The notes beneath the pieces are model-generated. The model worked only from the letters and a program-made list of their open reading frames with translations. It was not told where the DNA came from and made no database searches. Positions 18,027 through 26,627 of a stretch of DNA of 38,716 bases are shown piece by piece (within the stretch, counting starts at the first letter, position 1; each line of letters starts with the position of its first letter). The translations under genes were made by a program, and so were the position numbers. Where the stretch lies: assembly GCA_910585095.1 (NCBI GenBank), contig CAJUBU010000026.1:1648-40363 (forward strand), written 5' to 3'. The stretch comes from an uncultured Lachnospira sp. (lineage in GTDB: Bacteria; Bacillota; Clostridia; Lachnospirales; Lachnospiraceae).

Positions 18027-18647
18027 TTAATATTTTTCGTTTTGAATATTTTCCGTTTTGAAAACATGATACCCTTCATAATGATAACTTGCATCAATAC
18101 CTTTCATATAAATTTCACAGTCGTTAATTTTATCTGTTAATGCTTCTTTTAACAAAAATTTAATTTCAATATCTTTAATAGGACTTCTTTCCATTGCTAA
18201 AAGGTAATTTTCTTTATCAATTTTATTCCAGTCAACAACCATTTTTAAATTTTTTTTCAAAATCATATCAAGCCATATTCTTGTACTTCGTCCGTTGCCC
18301 TGACGAAATGGATGAGCAACATTCATTTCTACATATTTTTCGATAATTTCGTTAAATGTAGATTGCGGCATTTTTTCAATATTGGCAAGTGCCGATTCAA
18401 GATACATAACAGGAACAAAACGAAAATTGCCTTTTGCAATATTTATGGCTCTTATTTGTCCAGCAAATTCATAAATCTCATCAAATAAATATTTATGAAT
18501 TTTCGATAATGCCTCAAATGTTCCAACTTCTAAAGTATCAAGCAATCCTCTTTCAAAAAGTTCAATAGCTTTTATTTTGCTAACTTTCTCCTCAACACGA
18601 GCAAGTTCTGATGAGTCCGTAATATTCAATTTATTTTCCAATGCCAT
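18027..18647 (-). CDS. Fic-domain protein with altered active-site motif
   Basis: 206 residues. The Fic motif is HPFRQGNGRSTR (residues 112-123). The usual form is HPFx(D/E)GNGRxxR, where His is catalytic and the acidic residue holds Mg-ATP; here position 116 is Gln (CAG codon). The Fic beta-hairpin region (around KGNFRFVPVMYLE) is present. Fic enzymes usually transfer AMP to a protein side chain. It lies between hsdS and hsdR, a position where Fic genes are often seen in type I loci. No convincing inhibitory helix motif is visible. Activity is doubtful because of Gln116; it may be a binding-only or altered enzyme. Confidence 0.85.
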   Translation of the reverse strand: MALENKLNITDSSELARVEEKVSKIKAIELFERGLLDTLEVGTFEALSKIHKYLFDEIYEFAGQIRAINIAKGNFRFVPVMYLESALANIEKMPQSTFNEIIEKYVEMNVAHPFRQGNGRSTRIWLDMILKKNLKMVVDWNKIDKENYLLAMERSPIKDIEIKFLLKEALTDKINDCEIYMKGIDASYHYEGYHVFKTENIQNEKY

Positions 18648-18654
18648 AAAATTT

Positions 18655-18674
18655 CCCCATTTCTGCGCTGCTTT
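18655..18674 (-). promoter_or_regulatory. orphan 3' half of the pstB-type leader element
   Basis: The 20 bases AAAGCAGCGCAGAAATGGGG lie 7 nt before the fic ATG. Their first 19 bases are identical to the 3' strand of P2 plus ribosome-site region of the pstB leader element (7780-7798). No matching 5' strand or P1 is seen upstream in the hsdS end, so only the 3' half is present. Confidence 0.5.
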
Positions 18675-18719
18675 ATTGTTGTCCTCTTTTCTTTCTTATT
18701 GCCTTATGTTCTAATTTGC

Positions 18720-19961
18720 CTAAACAAACATCTTTTCAAGCATGGATTGTTTGATGTTTTTTAGTTTTTCTAATTTGCGCTGATGAAGGGTGAGGAGGTG
18801 GTCGAGGGTTTCAAAATACTCTCCAAGTAATTGTTGTTCTTGAGTTGATGGAGTTGAAATTTCAATTTCCATCACTTTATTTTTGGAAATGTTATATCGT
18901 GAAATACCTTGCGCAAATAAAGTAATTCTTTCTCTTATTGATTGCGAACGTAGCAAATATGCAAAAAAGAAACTGTCCAATTTTTCAGTAGGTCGAAAAC
19001 CAAAGCAAAAACTATTCAAATAGATTTTTCCGTGTTTTTCAATTAAAACAGAGGACATTCCAACTTCTTCAGGTGTTTCTGATGAAGTCGTAAAAAATAC
19101 ATCTCCAACTTCAACTTCATTTTGCTTTGGATCAATTTCTATTGGTTCTATCATTTCAGTATCTGTCACAGGATTTAAAAACACGTTCATATAAGTTACA
19201 AAATTAGCCTGCCCATGTCCAAAATCTTCTTTTATTTTACCTGATAGTCCAGTATATGTTTGACCAATCTCTCCCAGCTTACGCTTTTCCCAAACATCAG
19301 TAAATCCCTTAAAACGTATTTCTGGAACATTACAGCCATTTTTCGTAAACATTTTTTCAAGCATAGATTTTTTAATATGGTGCAATTTATCATATTTACG
19401 CTGATGAAGGGTGATAAGGCAGTCAAGAGTATTTAAGTGCTGTCCTATTTTCATCTGTTCTTTGTACTTTGGATATTTAATTTTCTGTTGATGAAGTATA
19501 CTTCCCTTTATTCCCTGAACTGTTCCTCCTGAACTTTTTGCACTTAACAGGCTCTGAAATTCTGGAGATAATAAGTAATGTTTTAGGTATGTGTTATTTA
19601 CAACATTACTATGTCCACGATACTTTATAATTCGCTGCGCCAATGCTATATTTGTTCTATTTACTTGAGCTACATTGCCACAAGGTGCTTCTGTAGTAAT
19701 AAGCACATCTCCAATTTCTGGCTTACCTCTGTGCATTATTTTTTCATAATCATTCTCAGAAATATATTCTTGTGAAGTCTCGTAATCTATATATCCATCT
19801 TTAACATTCTTAGCTGTTACAAGGAAAACTCCCAAATCAGTTTTAGTTGGCGTTTTACCTCTATAATCAACATAATCACAAACATCAATCAACTTCCGCC
19901 TTTCCCAATCTTCACTAAACCCCTTAAATCGTATTTGAGGTTTTGCATTTTCTCTACTCAT
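18720..19961 (-). CDS. hsdS: type I restriction enzyme, specificity subunit HsdS
   Basis: 413 residues with two target-recognition domains, each reading one half of a bipartite site. Each half starts with an (E/Q)IRFKGF plus W-x-(R/K)-RKL motif and ends with a coiled-coil spacer (LHQRKYDKLHHIKKSMLEKMF and the like). The two spacer segments are also similar in DNA (18724-18806 and 19346-19430). The ATG at 19961 overlaps the end of hsdM by 8 nt with GGAGG 8 nt upstream; a longer frame to 20036 lies inside hsdM. The site sequence cannot be predicted by eye. Confidence 0.92.
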   Translation of the reverse strand: MSRENAKPQIRFKGFSEDWERRKLIDVCDYVDYRGKTPTKTDLGVFLVTAKNVKDGYIDYETSQEYISENDYEKIMHRGKPEIGDVLITTEAPCGNVAQVNRTNIALAQRIIKYRGHSNVVNNTYLKHYLLSPEFQSLLSAKSSGGTVQGIKGSILHQQKIKYPKYKEQMKIGQHLNTLDCLITLHQRKYDKLHHIKKSMLEKMFTKNGCNVPEIRFKGFTDVWEKRKLGEIGQTYTGLSGKIKEDFGHGQANFVTYMNVFLNPVTDTEMIEPIEIDPKQNEVEVGDVFFTTSSETPEEVGMSSVLIEKHGKIYLNSFCFGFRPTEKLDSFFFAYLLRSQSIRERITLFAQGISRYNISKNKVMEIEISTPSTQEQQLLGEYFETLDHLLTLHQRKLEKLKNIKQSMLEKMFV

Positions 19962-22518
19962 TTTGCACACCTCCAAGTAATTTCTTAAATTCAGCAAGCC
20001 CGAGCATATCAAATTCATTGCCTTCCAGTTCATCAATCATTGCTGAAAGTGTTGCTTCTGTCTCTGCAATCTGTGTTTCAATTTCTGCAAATGTTGTTTC
20101 ATATTTCTTTGCAAGAGTATCAATCTTAGAAACCAATTCATTGACAACATTGTCTGGTAATTTCATCAAATTTTCTACAAGAGGACTTATCCATTTATCT
20201 TTAAGAAACTCTATTACTTGTTCATCCGAAAGATTTTCAATCGTTTCTTTTGTTTTTATTTCAAGGAGTATCGAATCTTTTTTAATTGCTGCTTTCAAAT
20301 CTTTTTCCTCTAAAATAAGAGTGTTTACAGAGCGAAGTTTGTCCTTTGTTTCAGGCTCAATACTATCCAATTTAAGTGCTTTCTTAATTTCAGCAGCAAC
20401 AAAACTATCCTTTGCATCATTTACAAAATCATTTTCTTTTTCTTCCTCTGTTAATGAATCAAGTAATTCTTCGTATTTTAAAGCGATTTCAGCAAGACGA
20501 TTTTCTTTTTCTTTTAATGCTTGTTTATCTTTCCAAAGGAGCGTTGATTGAATTAAGTCAAATGGAATAATATATCCAATCCACCCATCCTGAACTTCCT
20601 GCTCCCTGCCGCCTTGTTTTTTCAAAACCATATTAGGATTTACTTTCTTTGTAACAGCAAATCCCTCTGTCTGAATAATCTCTAAATCCACAGCTATCTT
20701 TGTCCAGTCATCATCAAGCAATTGATATGCTTCATACTTATCAATCAAAGGAATATCTTTTAAACGCTCAAAAATATTTGCAGACAATACAGCTTCCATT
20801 TTAGATATATTTAACGTGTCCATATTCTCTATTAGTTCATCACTTAAATAACTATCAAATCCGTTAAAAGCATTTTGGAAATTATTTGCAAACGCCTGAA
20901 TATCACTGTGTTTTTGAATCATATTTTTAACATTTTCAATTTTAAGTCTGCAATAATTTGAAGATGTATTTTCAAATAAATAGTCTTTCAATGATGGAAA
21001 CGCTAACCAATATTGGTAAAGTTCGTCAATTTCTGAAAGCGGAAGACCGCCAAACATGGATGCGTAAATATCCCAAGACTCAGCGGTTTCTGATGAATCC
21101 ACATATCTTGGAATATTTAAGTTATATTCATTTTTTCTGATTTCATCTCTGCTCACTACTTTGGAAAATTTTTTTACACTTTCATGCTTTATAATCACAT
21201 CGACAATTCTTTTAATATCAGAAGCACGAAGTTTATTATTTTTACCAATCTTAATAAATCCTTTTGAGGCATCAACAATTAAAACATCGGTATTTGTTCG
21301 TTTTTGCTTTAAAACCATAATAATTGTTGGAATACCTGTTCCAAAAAATATATTAGCTGGCAAGCCAATTATTGCATCAATATGATTCTGCTCAATTAAA
21401 TTTTTACGAATTTCGCCTTCCTCTCCACCACGAAACAATACACCATGTGGAAGAACGATTGTCATAATACCATCACTCTTTACATGAAAAAGGTCGTGAA
21501 GCAAAAAAGCATAATCAGCCTTTCCTTTTGGAGCAAGACCAAAACGAGTATAACGAGGGTCGGTTTCCTTATCTGTAGGATTCCAAACCTGAGAGTAAGG
21601 TGGATTCGATACAACTGCATCTACATAAACAGGGTCATAAGTTCCAATAGGGTCATTTTCATCAAAAAATGGCCAATCATCCTCCAACGTATCTGCATTT
21701 CGTGTAACAATATTATCTGGAAGAATACCACGCATAACTAAATTCATACGTGTTAAATTGTATGTATTTTGTTTTAATTCCTGAGCATAGTATTTAATAT
21801 TATTTTCGTTTTCAATGAATTTAGAAACACTTTTACCTATGTTGATAAGCAATGAACCTGAGCCACTTGTAGGGTCATAAATCTTAATTTCTGTCCTGTC
21901 TTTTAAGTGGTCTGCAACAATCTCTGACATCAATAAAGACACTTCATGAGGAGTGTAAAACTCTCCAGCTTTTTTACCTGCATTGGCTGCAAACATACTA
22001 ATAAGATATTCATATATAAAACCTAAAACATCATAATCTTGCTTTCCATCCATTGGAATATCTTTAATCAAGTGGATAAGGTCGCTGATAGCTTTCGACT
22101 GTGAAGCCGAACTATCTCCAAGTTTTGAAAGACCTGTCTGCAATGTATCAAAAACACCTTCAAATACTTTTTTATGTGTGGCGTTAATAAGACGGCTAAA
22201 TGCAGAAAGAGCATCACGAACATCTTGCACACTGAAATCTCTGCCTTTTTCAAGCCAAGTTGAGAAAAGATTTTCATATGAAATAAAATAGCCTAAATTT
22301 TTCTGAACACTCTCTACGATTTCTATATCTTCTTCTGTTAATTCTGGTAAATATTCATCTGTCCAATCATTTTCTTTAAGATACTTTATTTCTTTTTCAG
22401 ACAAGAATTTGTAAAAAATAAAACCTAATATATAATCCTTGTATTCATTTGCTTCAATTTTGGAACGCATTTTATTTGCAGATTCCCATATTTTTGCTGC
22501 TAATTGTTGCTTATTCAT
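19954..22518 (-). CDS. hsdM: type I restriction enzyme, methyltransferase subunit HsdM, long form
   Basis: 854 residues. The N-terminal helical HsdM domain begins IWESANKMRSKIEANEYK. The N6-adenine methyltransferase core has GEFYTP (185-190), SAM-binding DPTSGSGSLL (215-224) and catalytic NPPY (305-308). Residues about 500-854 form an extra region beyond the roughly 520-residue EcoR124-type HsdM, ending in Glu/Lys-rich predicted coiled coils (about 680-850) that run up to HsdS. It methylates the site read by HsdS. CGGAGG precedes the ATG. First gene of hsdM-hsdS-fic-hsdR. Confidence 0.92.
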   Translation of the reverse strand: MNKQQLAAKIWESANKMRSKIEANEYKDYILGFIFYKFLSEKEIKYLKENDWTDEYLPELTEEDIEIVESVQKNLGYFISYENLFSTWLEKGRDFSVQDVRDALSAFSRLINATHKKVFEGVFDTLQTGLSKLGDSSASQSKAISDLIHLIKDIPMDGKQDYDVLGFIYEYLISMFAANAGKKAGEFYTPHEVSLLMSEIVADHLKDRTEIKIYDPTSGSGSLLINIGKSVSKFIENENNIKYYAQELKQNTYNLTRMNLVMRGILPDNIVTRNADTLEDDWPFFDENDPIGTYDPVYVDAVVSNPPYSQVWNPTDKETDPRYTRFGLAPKGKADYAFLLHDLFHVKSDGIMTIVLPHGVLFRGGEEGEIRKNLIEQNHIDAIIGLPANIFFGTGIPTIIMVLKQKRTNTDVLIVDASKGFIKIGKNNKLRASDIKRIVDVIIKHESVKKFSKVVSRDEIRKNEYNLNIPRYVDSSETAESWDIYASMFGGLPLSEIDELYQYWLAFPSLKDYLFENTSSNYCRLKIENVKNMIQKHSDIQAFANNFQNAFNGFDSYLSDELIENMDTLNISKMEAVLSANIFERLKDIPLIDKYEAYQLLDDDWTKIAVDLEIIQTEGFAVTKKVNPNMVLKKQGGREQEVQDGWIGYIIPFDLIQSTLLWKDKQALKEKENRLAEIALKYEELLDSLTEEEKENDFVNDAKDSFVAAEIKKALKLDSIEPETKDKLRSVNTLILEEKDLKAAIKKDSILLEIKTKETIENLSDEQVIEFLKDKWISPLVENLMKLPDNVVNELVSKIDTLAKKYETTFAEIETQIAETEATLSAMIDELEGNEFDMLGLAEFKKLLGGVQNE

Positions 22519-22566
22519 AGTTATCCTCCGATTTAACTTTTACATATTCTTTTTTGTTTGAGTACA

Positions 22567-22595
22567 AGTATAATTATTATCACACAGAAATACAA
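22567..22595 (-). promoter_or_regulatory. possible promoter of the hsd operon
   Basis: -10 TATACT (22572-22567) lies 17 bp from a weak -35 TTGTAT (22595-22590). The gap 22519-22762 is very AT-rich, so chance matches are likely. Confidence 0.4.
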
Positions 22596-22762
22596 AAATT
22601 GCAATTTAGGTTCGATATTTCACACTAAAGTTAAAAATTTATTTTTACTGATTTTCACATTAAAATTTTTTACAATCTACATATTAAAGAGTATTATAAT
22701 ATTTATAAAATAGTTCTTTATATTATAAATTTATAATTATTTTTTATGAAATCTACACATTT

Positions 22763-23107
22763 TCAAACACTTTTTTTGATTAAATATTTTTCAAACGCTT
22801 TTTTTGCATCCATATGCACATCTTTAAAAAATAAAATTCCCCAAATAATATAAGCTGCTATCGCAAAATATGATGTTAAAAAATAAGATAACAAAGAGCC
22901 AATCAACATAATAGTTGCCCATAAAAAGCAAGAGTTACGCATATCTTTCGCTATATATGCCTTATCATACATAGATTGTTCTTCTTTAGACAACGCATTA
23001 AATCCAGAAACAAATTTTGCAGATTTTTCTTTCAGTATTGCAAAAAGTAAACCCATAATTGCAAAACAAGGAACTAAAATAATACAAAAATAAAATCCAA
23101 TATTCAT
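22763..23107 (-). CDS. small membrane protein, DUF3784-like
   Basis: 114 residues with an N-terminal membrane segment (about 4-24) followed by a GFNALSKEEQSMYDK motif, then two more hydrophobic segments (about 62-92). A single TM plus the (A/G)xNxMSKEExxxYD motif is the mark of DUF3784 proteins, which are common in Firmicutes and have no known function. GGAGG lies 8 nt before the ATG. It sits between the type I operon and the dead type II pair. Confidence 0.65.
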   Translation of the reverse strand: MNIGFYFCIILVPCFAIMGLLFAILKEKSAKFVSGFNALSKEEQSMYDKAYIAKDMRNSCFLWATIMLIGSLLSYFLTSYFAIAAYIIWGILFFKDVHMDAKKAFEKYLIKKSV

Positions 23108-23169
23108 AATTATTACCTCCTTGACTACCTTATTTAATACTTATATTCAAAATGCTAACCAAATAACTA

Positions 23170-23427
23170 TTATACAAAATGCCATTCTCTGCGATATTTC
23201 CACCCAACATACCCAAAATGTAGCTTTCCAATTGCTTTTAATGCACATATTGAGCCATCATACTTAAATAGTACCGTTGTTTTATATTCCAATCCTTCTT
23301 GTTCTTTTATAATTTTAAAATCCCACGCTAAATTGTAAGAAAGTGTGTTAATATGTGTTTGTACAATTTCATGCAACTCCTCTTCATTTTGAGAATAAAA
23401 AATTAAATAAGCATTTTTATAATACAT
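23170..23427 (-). CDS. hypothetical 85-residue protein
   Basis: Not recognised. No signal peptide or membrane segment. It is rich in aromatic residues and ends YVGWKYRREWHFV. AAGGAAG precedes the ATG. It starts 15 nt after the broken restriction endonuclease gene, so it is probably co-transcribed with it. Confidence 0.55.
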   Translation of the reverse strand: MYYKNAYLIFYSQNEEELHEIVQTHINTLSYNLAWDFKIIKEQEGLEYKTTVLFKYDGSICALKAIGKLHFGYVGWKYRREWHFV

Positions 23428-23442
23428 TTATAGCTTCCTTTT

Positions 23443-24549
23443 TCAATTATTATCATGACCTATATCTATATTCATTTCAAATTTATAATAAATATCAATA
23501 TCACGAATAATATTATCAATATCATTATTATTAAGTTCCGCTATCCATTGCTGCAATTCATTTATTGTTATAATTTCTTCAATAGCTTTGTGATAACGTT
23601 CCTCAATTATACGCATACCATTCGCTCGAACATCAATATATTCATTAAGTTTATACAAAATATATTCTTTTGATAATTTGGTCTTTATCACAAAACTGAT
23701 AGGAAAGTGCATAACCTTGTCAATGTCAAGCAAATATTTGTCATAATTATCAACTTCTGTAACCTGAAAGAAACGTCCCACTGGACGCATAACAAAATCA
23801 ATACCACCATCATTAGCATTCGTTCTTCCAGTTTTATATAATTGCAATTTTTCTTTATGTATAGCATCAAGTGAATAGCCAAAATAAACATCCATATTTT
23901 TATAATGATTCTTTAATATTGCATAACTAATTATTTCAAAAATACGTGCTTCAGCATCCTCTACTAATAAAGAATTTATCTGCTGCTTTTTTTCTGAATA
24001 ATTTGTTAGTTTTTGCATCTGCTTTAAAACATTTATTAACGAATAATCTTTTGCAATAAGTAAATCAATATATTTTTCTATTATTTTACAAGCTGTTTTA
24101 CTTATATCCCTATCCCCCACATAAAGATAATCAATATGTAAAAGATATTTGCCATTATCCGCAATAATCAAGTCATTTGATATTTGTGGAAATTTGTTCT
24201 TAAATTCTCCATTTACACGAGAATTTAAAGCATGATTTTATAATTTAGTACCACCATATAATCCACGATAAAAATTAAAAAGACACATGTAATCATAACC
24301 GCCAAATTGTCTATATTCTTGTGGCTTATTAAAATAATCATCTATATAAAAATGCAAAATAGAATAAATAGCATATATATTTGCCAAACTTCTTCTTGTT
24401 TTACTATTGCCATGAACAGCTTTCATTTTCTTATCAAGAATTTTCTTATCAAGATATTGTAATAAAAAATTATTATCATATATCCTTTGAAAATCATCAG
24501 AATAATCCTCCTTTAATATCTCTTTTATAAAATCTTCTGTTATTTTCAT
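23443..24549 (-). pseudogene. type II restriction endonuclease gene interrupted by an in-frame stop
   Basis: Two pieces lie in the same frame: 24549-24238 (103 codons, ending YGGTKL then TAA) and an open stretch on to 23443. After the TAA the frame stays open for 22 codons (NHALNSRVNGEFKNKF onward) into the segment at 24171-23443, whose first usable start is only a TTG with no clear ribosome site. The rejoined protein would be about 368 residues. Features include VEDAEARIFEI and a likely nuclease core around TNANDGGIDFVMRPVGRFFQVTE. CAA to TAA would explain the stop. The gene directly follows a methyltransferase pseudogene (4-nt gap, ribosome site inside it), the usual order of a type II pair. 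Endonuclease identity is inferred from that and the motif. Confidence 0.7.
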
Positions 24550-24552
24550 AAT

Positions 24553-25354
24553 TTAACCTCTAACATACTTTGATTTTGCATTTGTTTTACGTACTTTTTC
24601 CTTAATAAGTTTTTGCCCTTTATATTCTGTTGATATTCCTGTTCTACGAACGCCAATTTTAAAATACTCCTCATTTAAATCAATTCCTATTGCATAACGC
24701 CCTAATCGAACGGCAACAGCCGATGTTGTAAAAGAACCTGAAAATGGGTCAAGAATAATATCTCCTGCATTTGATGAAGCTTTAATAACCCGTTCTAATA
24801 ATGCTTCTGGTTTTTGTGTTGGATGATTTTCATATTCATTCATTTTATACCGAACACGACTAAAATCCCAAACATTGCCTAGTATCTTTTTTGTATTATA
24901 AGGCTGGGGTGGATTCTTTCTATAATCAATTAATTTTCTTTCTGCTCCTGTTTTTGCTTCAACCAAAATATCTGAACAATTAAATGTATATTTTGCTTTT
25001 TGAGTTTTACTAATCATAAGTATAGGCTCATAAAGTGAGCCAAACATTTTTTTTGACTGAACTCCACAACTATCATAAGTCCATACAATTCGACAAAGAA
25101 CATTATATTTTTCTGAAACATTTCTCTTTTATTTGTCTAAGAACAAATAAACTATCCCCAAGAATTGCCATAGAATAACCATTGTCAATCGTTTCTATAT
25201 TTGGAATATTTGAAAATAATGTTGAAAAATCCATTGTAGGAAATAAAATATCTTTCTTTATTGTAGTACTGTTATCTTCAATATTAAAAGTGTTATTGTC
25301 TTGCTTATCAAGTAAACCAAATAAATCAAAAACCATTTGTTCATTTTTTTTCAT
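24553..25354 (-). pseudogene. type II DNA methyltransferase (beta-class, HinfI/YhdJ-like), internal deletion
   Basis: The N-terminal piece (25354-25103) ends NGYSMAILGDSLFVLRQIKEKCF and then goes out of frame. The C-terminal piece (about 25115-24553) starts SEKYNVLCRIVWTYDSCGV in another frame, with YENHPTQKPEALLERVI and SAM-binding motif I (ILDPFSGSFTTSAVA). In this family the catalytic motif IV (DPPY-type) lies between these pieces, and neither contains it. So roughly 60-70 codons including the catalytic loop are gone and the reading frame is shifted. The start at 25354 follows TGAGG by 7 nt. The product cannot be an active methylase. Confidence 0.8.
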
Positions 25355-25519
25355 ATATCGCCTCATTCATTTAGCAAAATTCTACCTATAAAATATCCTA
25401 TTATTATGCACAAACTACATTTTTTCTGTACAAAGATAATAACATATTTTCTCCCTTTCTTCAATTCTATATCTTATCTAACCTTTGAATCTCAAACAAA
25501 TACTATACAAAAAATTTTT

Positions 25520-25584
25520 AAGCCTACACTATATTCTATATTTATAAACATATTTTTTATAAATATAAAACACAACATAGGCTT
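25520..25584. terminator. AT-rich bidirectional terminator-like hairpin after rlmH
   Basis: AAGCCTA (25520-25526) and TAGGCTT (25578-25584) pair across an inner AT-only hairpin of about 11 bp. On the plus strand six T follow directly; on the minus strand AAAAATTTTTT follows. It ends 3 nt from the rlmH stop. The rest of 25367-25586 is AT-rich with no gene. Confidence 0.55.
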
Positions 25585-25586
25585 TT

Positions 25587-26066
25587 TTATTTATGGTATG
25601 GTTCGTTCTGTATAATTTTATATGCGCGATAAATTTGTTCCAATAAAATCACGCGCATTAACTGGTGAGGAAAGGTCATTTTAGAAAAACTCAGACAAAA
25701 ATCTGCCCTTTCAACAACAGTTTGTGCTAATCCTAACGAGCCACCTATCACAAACGTAATATTGCTTTTACCCTCAATTCCTAATTGATTGATTTGATTT
25801 GACAATTCAACAGAATCAAGCTGTTTTCCTTCAATACACAAAGCAATCACATATTCATTAGACTCTATGCAAGACTGTATTCGTTGCCCCTCTTTTAACT
25901 TGATTGCACTATTCATGGCAGCGCTTGCATTATCAGGCGTCTTTTCATCAGCAACTTCAATAATTTTAAGTTTGCAGTATCTTGAAAGCCTTTTTACATA
26001 TTCTTCAACAGCTTGATTATAAAATTTTTCTTTAATTTTTCCAACGCATATAATTTTAATATTCAT
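25587..26066 (-). CDS. rlmH: 23S rRNA pseudouridine-1915 N3-methyltransferase RlmH
   Basis: 159 residues, exactly the normal RlmH length. It starts MNIKIICVGKIKEKF and ends EQIYRAYKIIQNEPYHK, the invariant C-terminus that contacts the ribosome. The SPOUT trefoil-knot SAM site is FVIGGSLGL (about residues 105-113). It methylates pseudouridine 1915 in helix 69 of 23S rRNA on 70S ribosomes. The leader carries a structured repeat (26100-26207). Conserved housekeeping gene and intact. Confidence 0.95.
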   Translation of the reverse strand: MNIKIICVGKIKEKFYNQAVEEYVKRLSRYCKLKIIEVADEKTPDNASAAMNSAIKLKEGQRIQSCIESNEYVIALCIEGKQLDSVELSNQINQLGIEGKSNITFVIGGSLGLAQTVVERADFCLSFSKMTFPHQLMRVILLEQIYRAYKIIQNEPYHK

Positions 26067-26099
26067 ATTTATCTCTCACTATTACACCTTTTCTAAATC

Positions 26100-26207
26100 A
26101 AAGACCCCGCTGCAAACAACGGGGTCTTTGACCCTCGCGGCATTCGCCAAGTCAGCTTGCTGACTTTATGCTCGTGCAAGCATGGCACTTGGCTCATTGC
26201 TCGCGGG
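26100..26207 (-). repeat. highly structured intergenic element in the rlmH leader
   Basis: Stems seen: AAAGACCCCG (26100-26109) with CGGGGTCTTT (26120-26129). A second module is closed by GCCA (26146-26149) with TGGC (26190-26193) and encloses two hairpins: AGTCAG/CTGACT (26150-26155 with 26160-26165, loop CTTG) and ATGCT/AGCAT (26168-26172 with 26179-26183). Partly paired arms CCCTCGCGG and GCTCGCGGG lie outside. The GC content is far above its surroundings. No T-run follows either strand of the first stem, so it is not a plain terminator. I believe similar blocks recur between genes in Lachnospiraceae, but this is from memory and unchecked. Confidence 0.6.
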
Positions 26208-26309
26208 AATAAAGGCAAATACTTTACTATACAATGAATCATACACATGTTGTATTAATAACAAAATTTAATTTTTAGTAAAACTATAATTCACAGAACA
26301 TGAAATAAT

Positions 26310-26573
26310 CTAACCATTTACAACAAGATACTGTCCATCTTCTACCTTAAATACTTCCAATTCCTCCTCAAGTTCTTCGTCCGTAAGCGCATCTACGTCC
26401 ATTCCTTCATCTTCCAAATACTGTCTTACTTCCTCTATTGTATCAAACACTTGTGCGCAACATTCTTCCAAAAATTCTTTTGCTTCCTCAATTGTACAAG
26501 CTACTGGCTCATCAAATAATTTGCCCTGTTGATTTAAAAAGGCTTCAGCACATTGATTTGTATATTTTTCCAT
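26310..26573 (-). CDS. small acidic hypothetical protein
   Basis: About 87 residues, strongly acidic (EEAKEFLEECC, DTIEEVRQYLEDEGMDVDALTDEELEEELEVF), ending with a short beta-like DGQYLVVNG. No membrane segment. I place the start at ATG 26573 because GGAG lies 6-7 nt before it; two upstream ATGs at 26588 would overlap that ribosome site. It lies 54 nt after the HAD gene in the same direction, so it is probably in the maf operon. Function unknown; a conserved small protein of clostridia by its look. Confidence 0.65.
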   Translation of the reverse strand: MEKYTNQCAEAFLNQQGKLFDEPVACTIEEAKEFLEECCAQVFDTIEEVRQYLEDEGMDVDALTDEELEEELEVFKVEDGQYLVVNG

Positions 26574-26627
26574 AATCTTCTCCATCAATTATCATAAACT
26601 TTCTGCTATAGTCAAACAGATATTTCT

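Noticed and set aside
25337..25615. Plus-strand 92-codon frame between the dead methylase and rlmH
   Set aside because: Low-complexity AT-rich translation, covers a terminator hairpin, no ribosome site.
26100..26129. Perfect 10-bp stem read as an intrinsic terminator
   Set aside because: No T-run follows on either strand and it adjoins a larger structured module.
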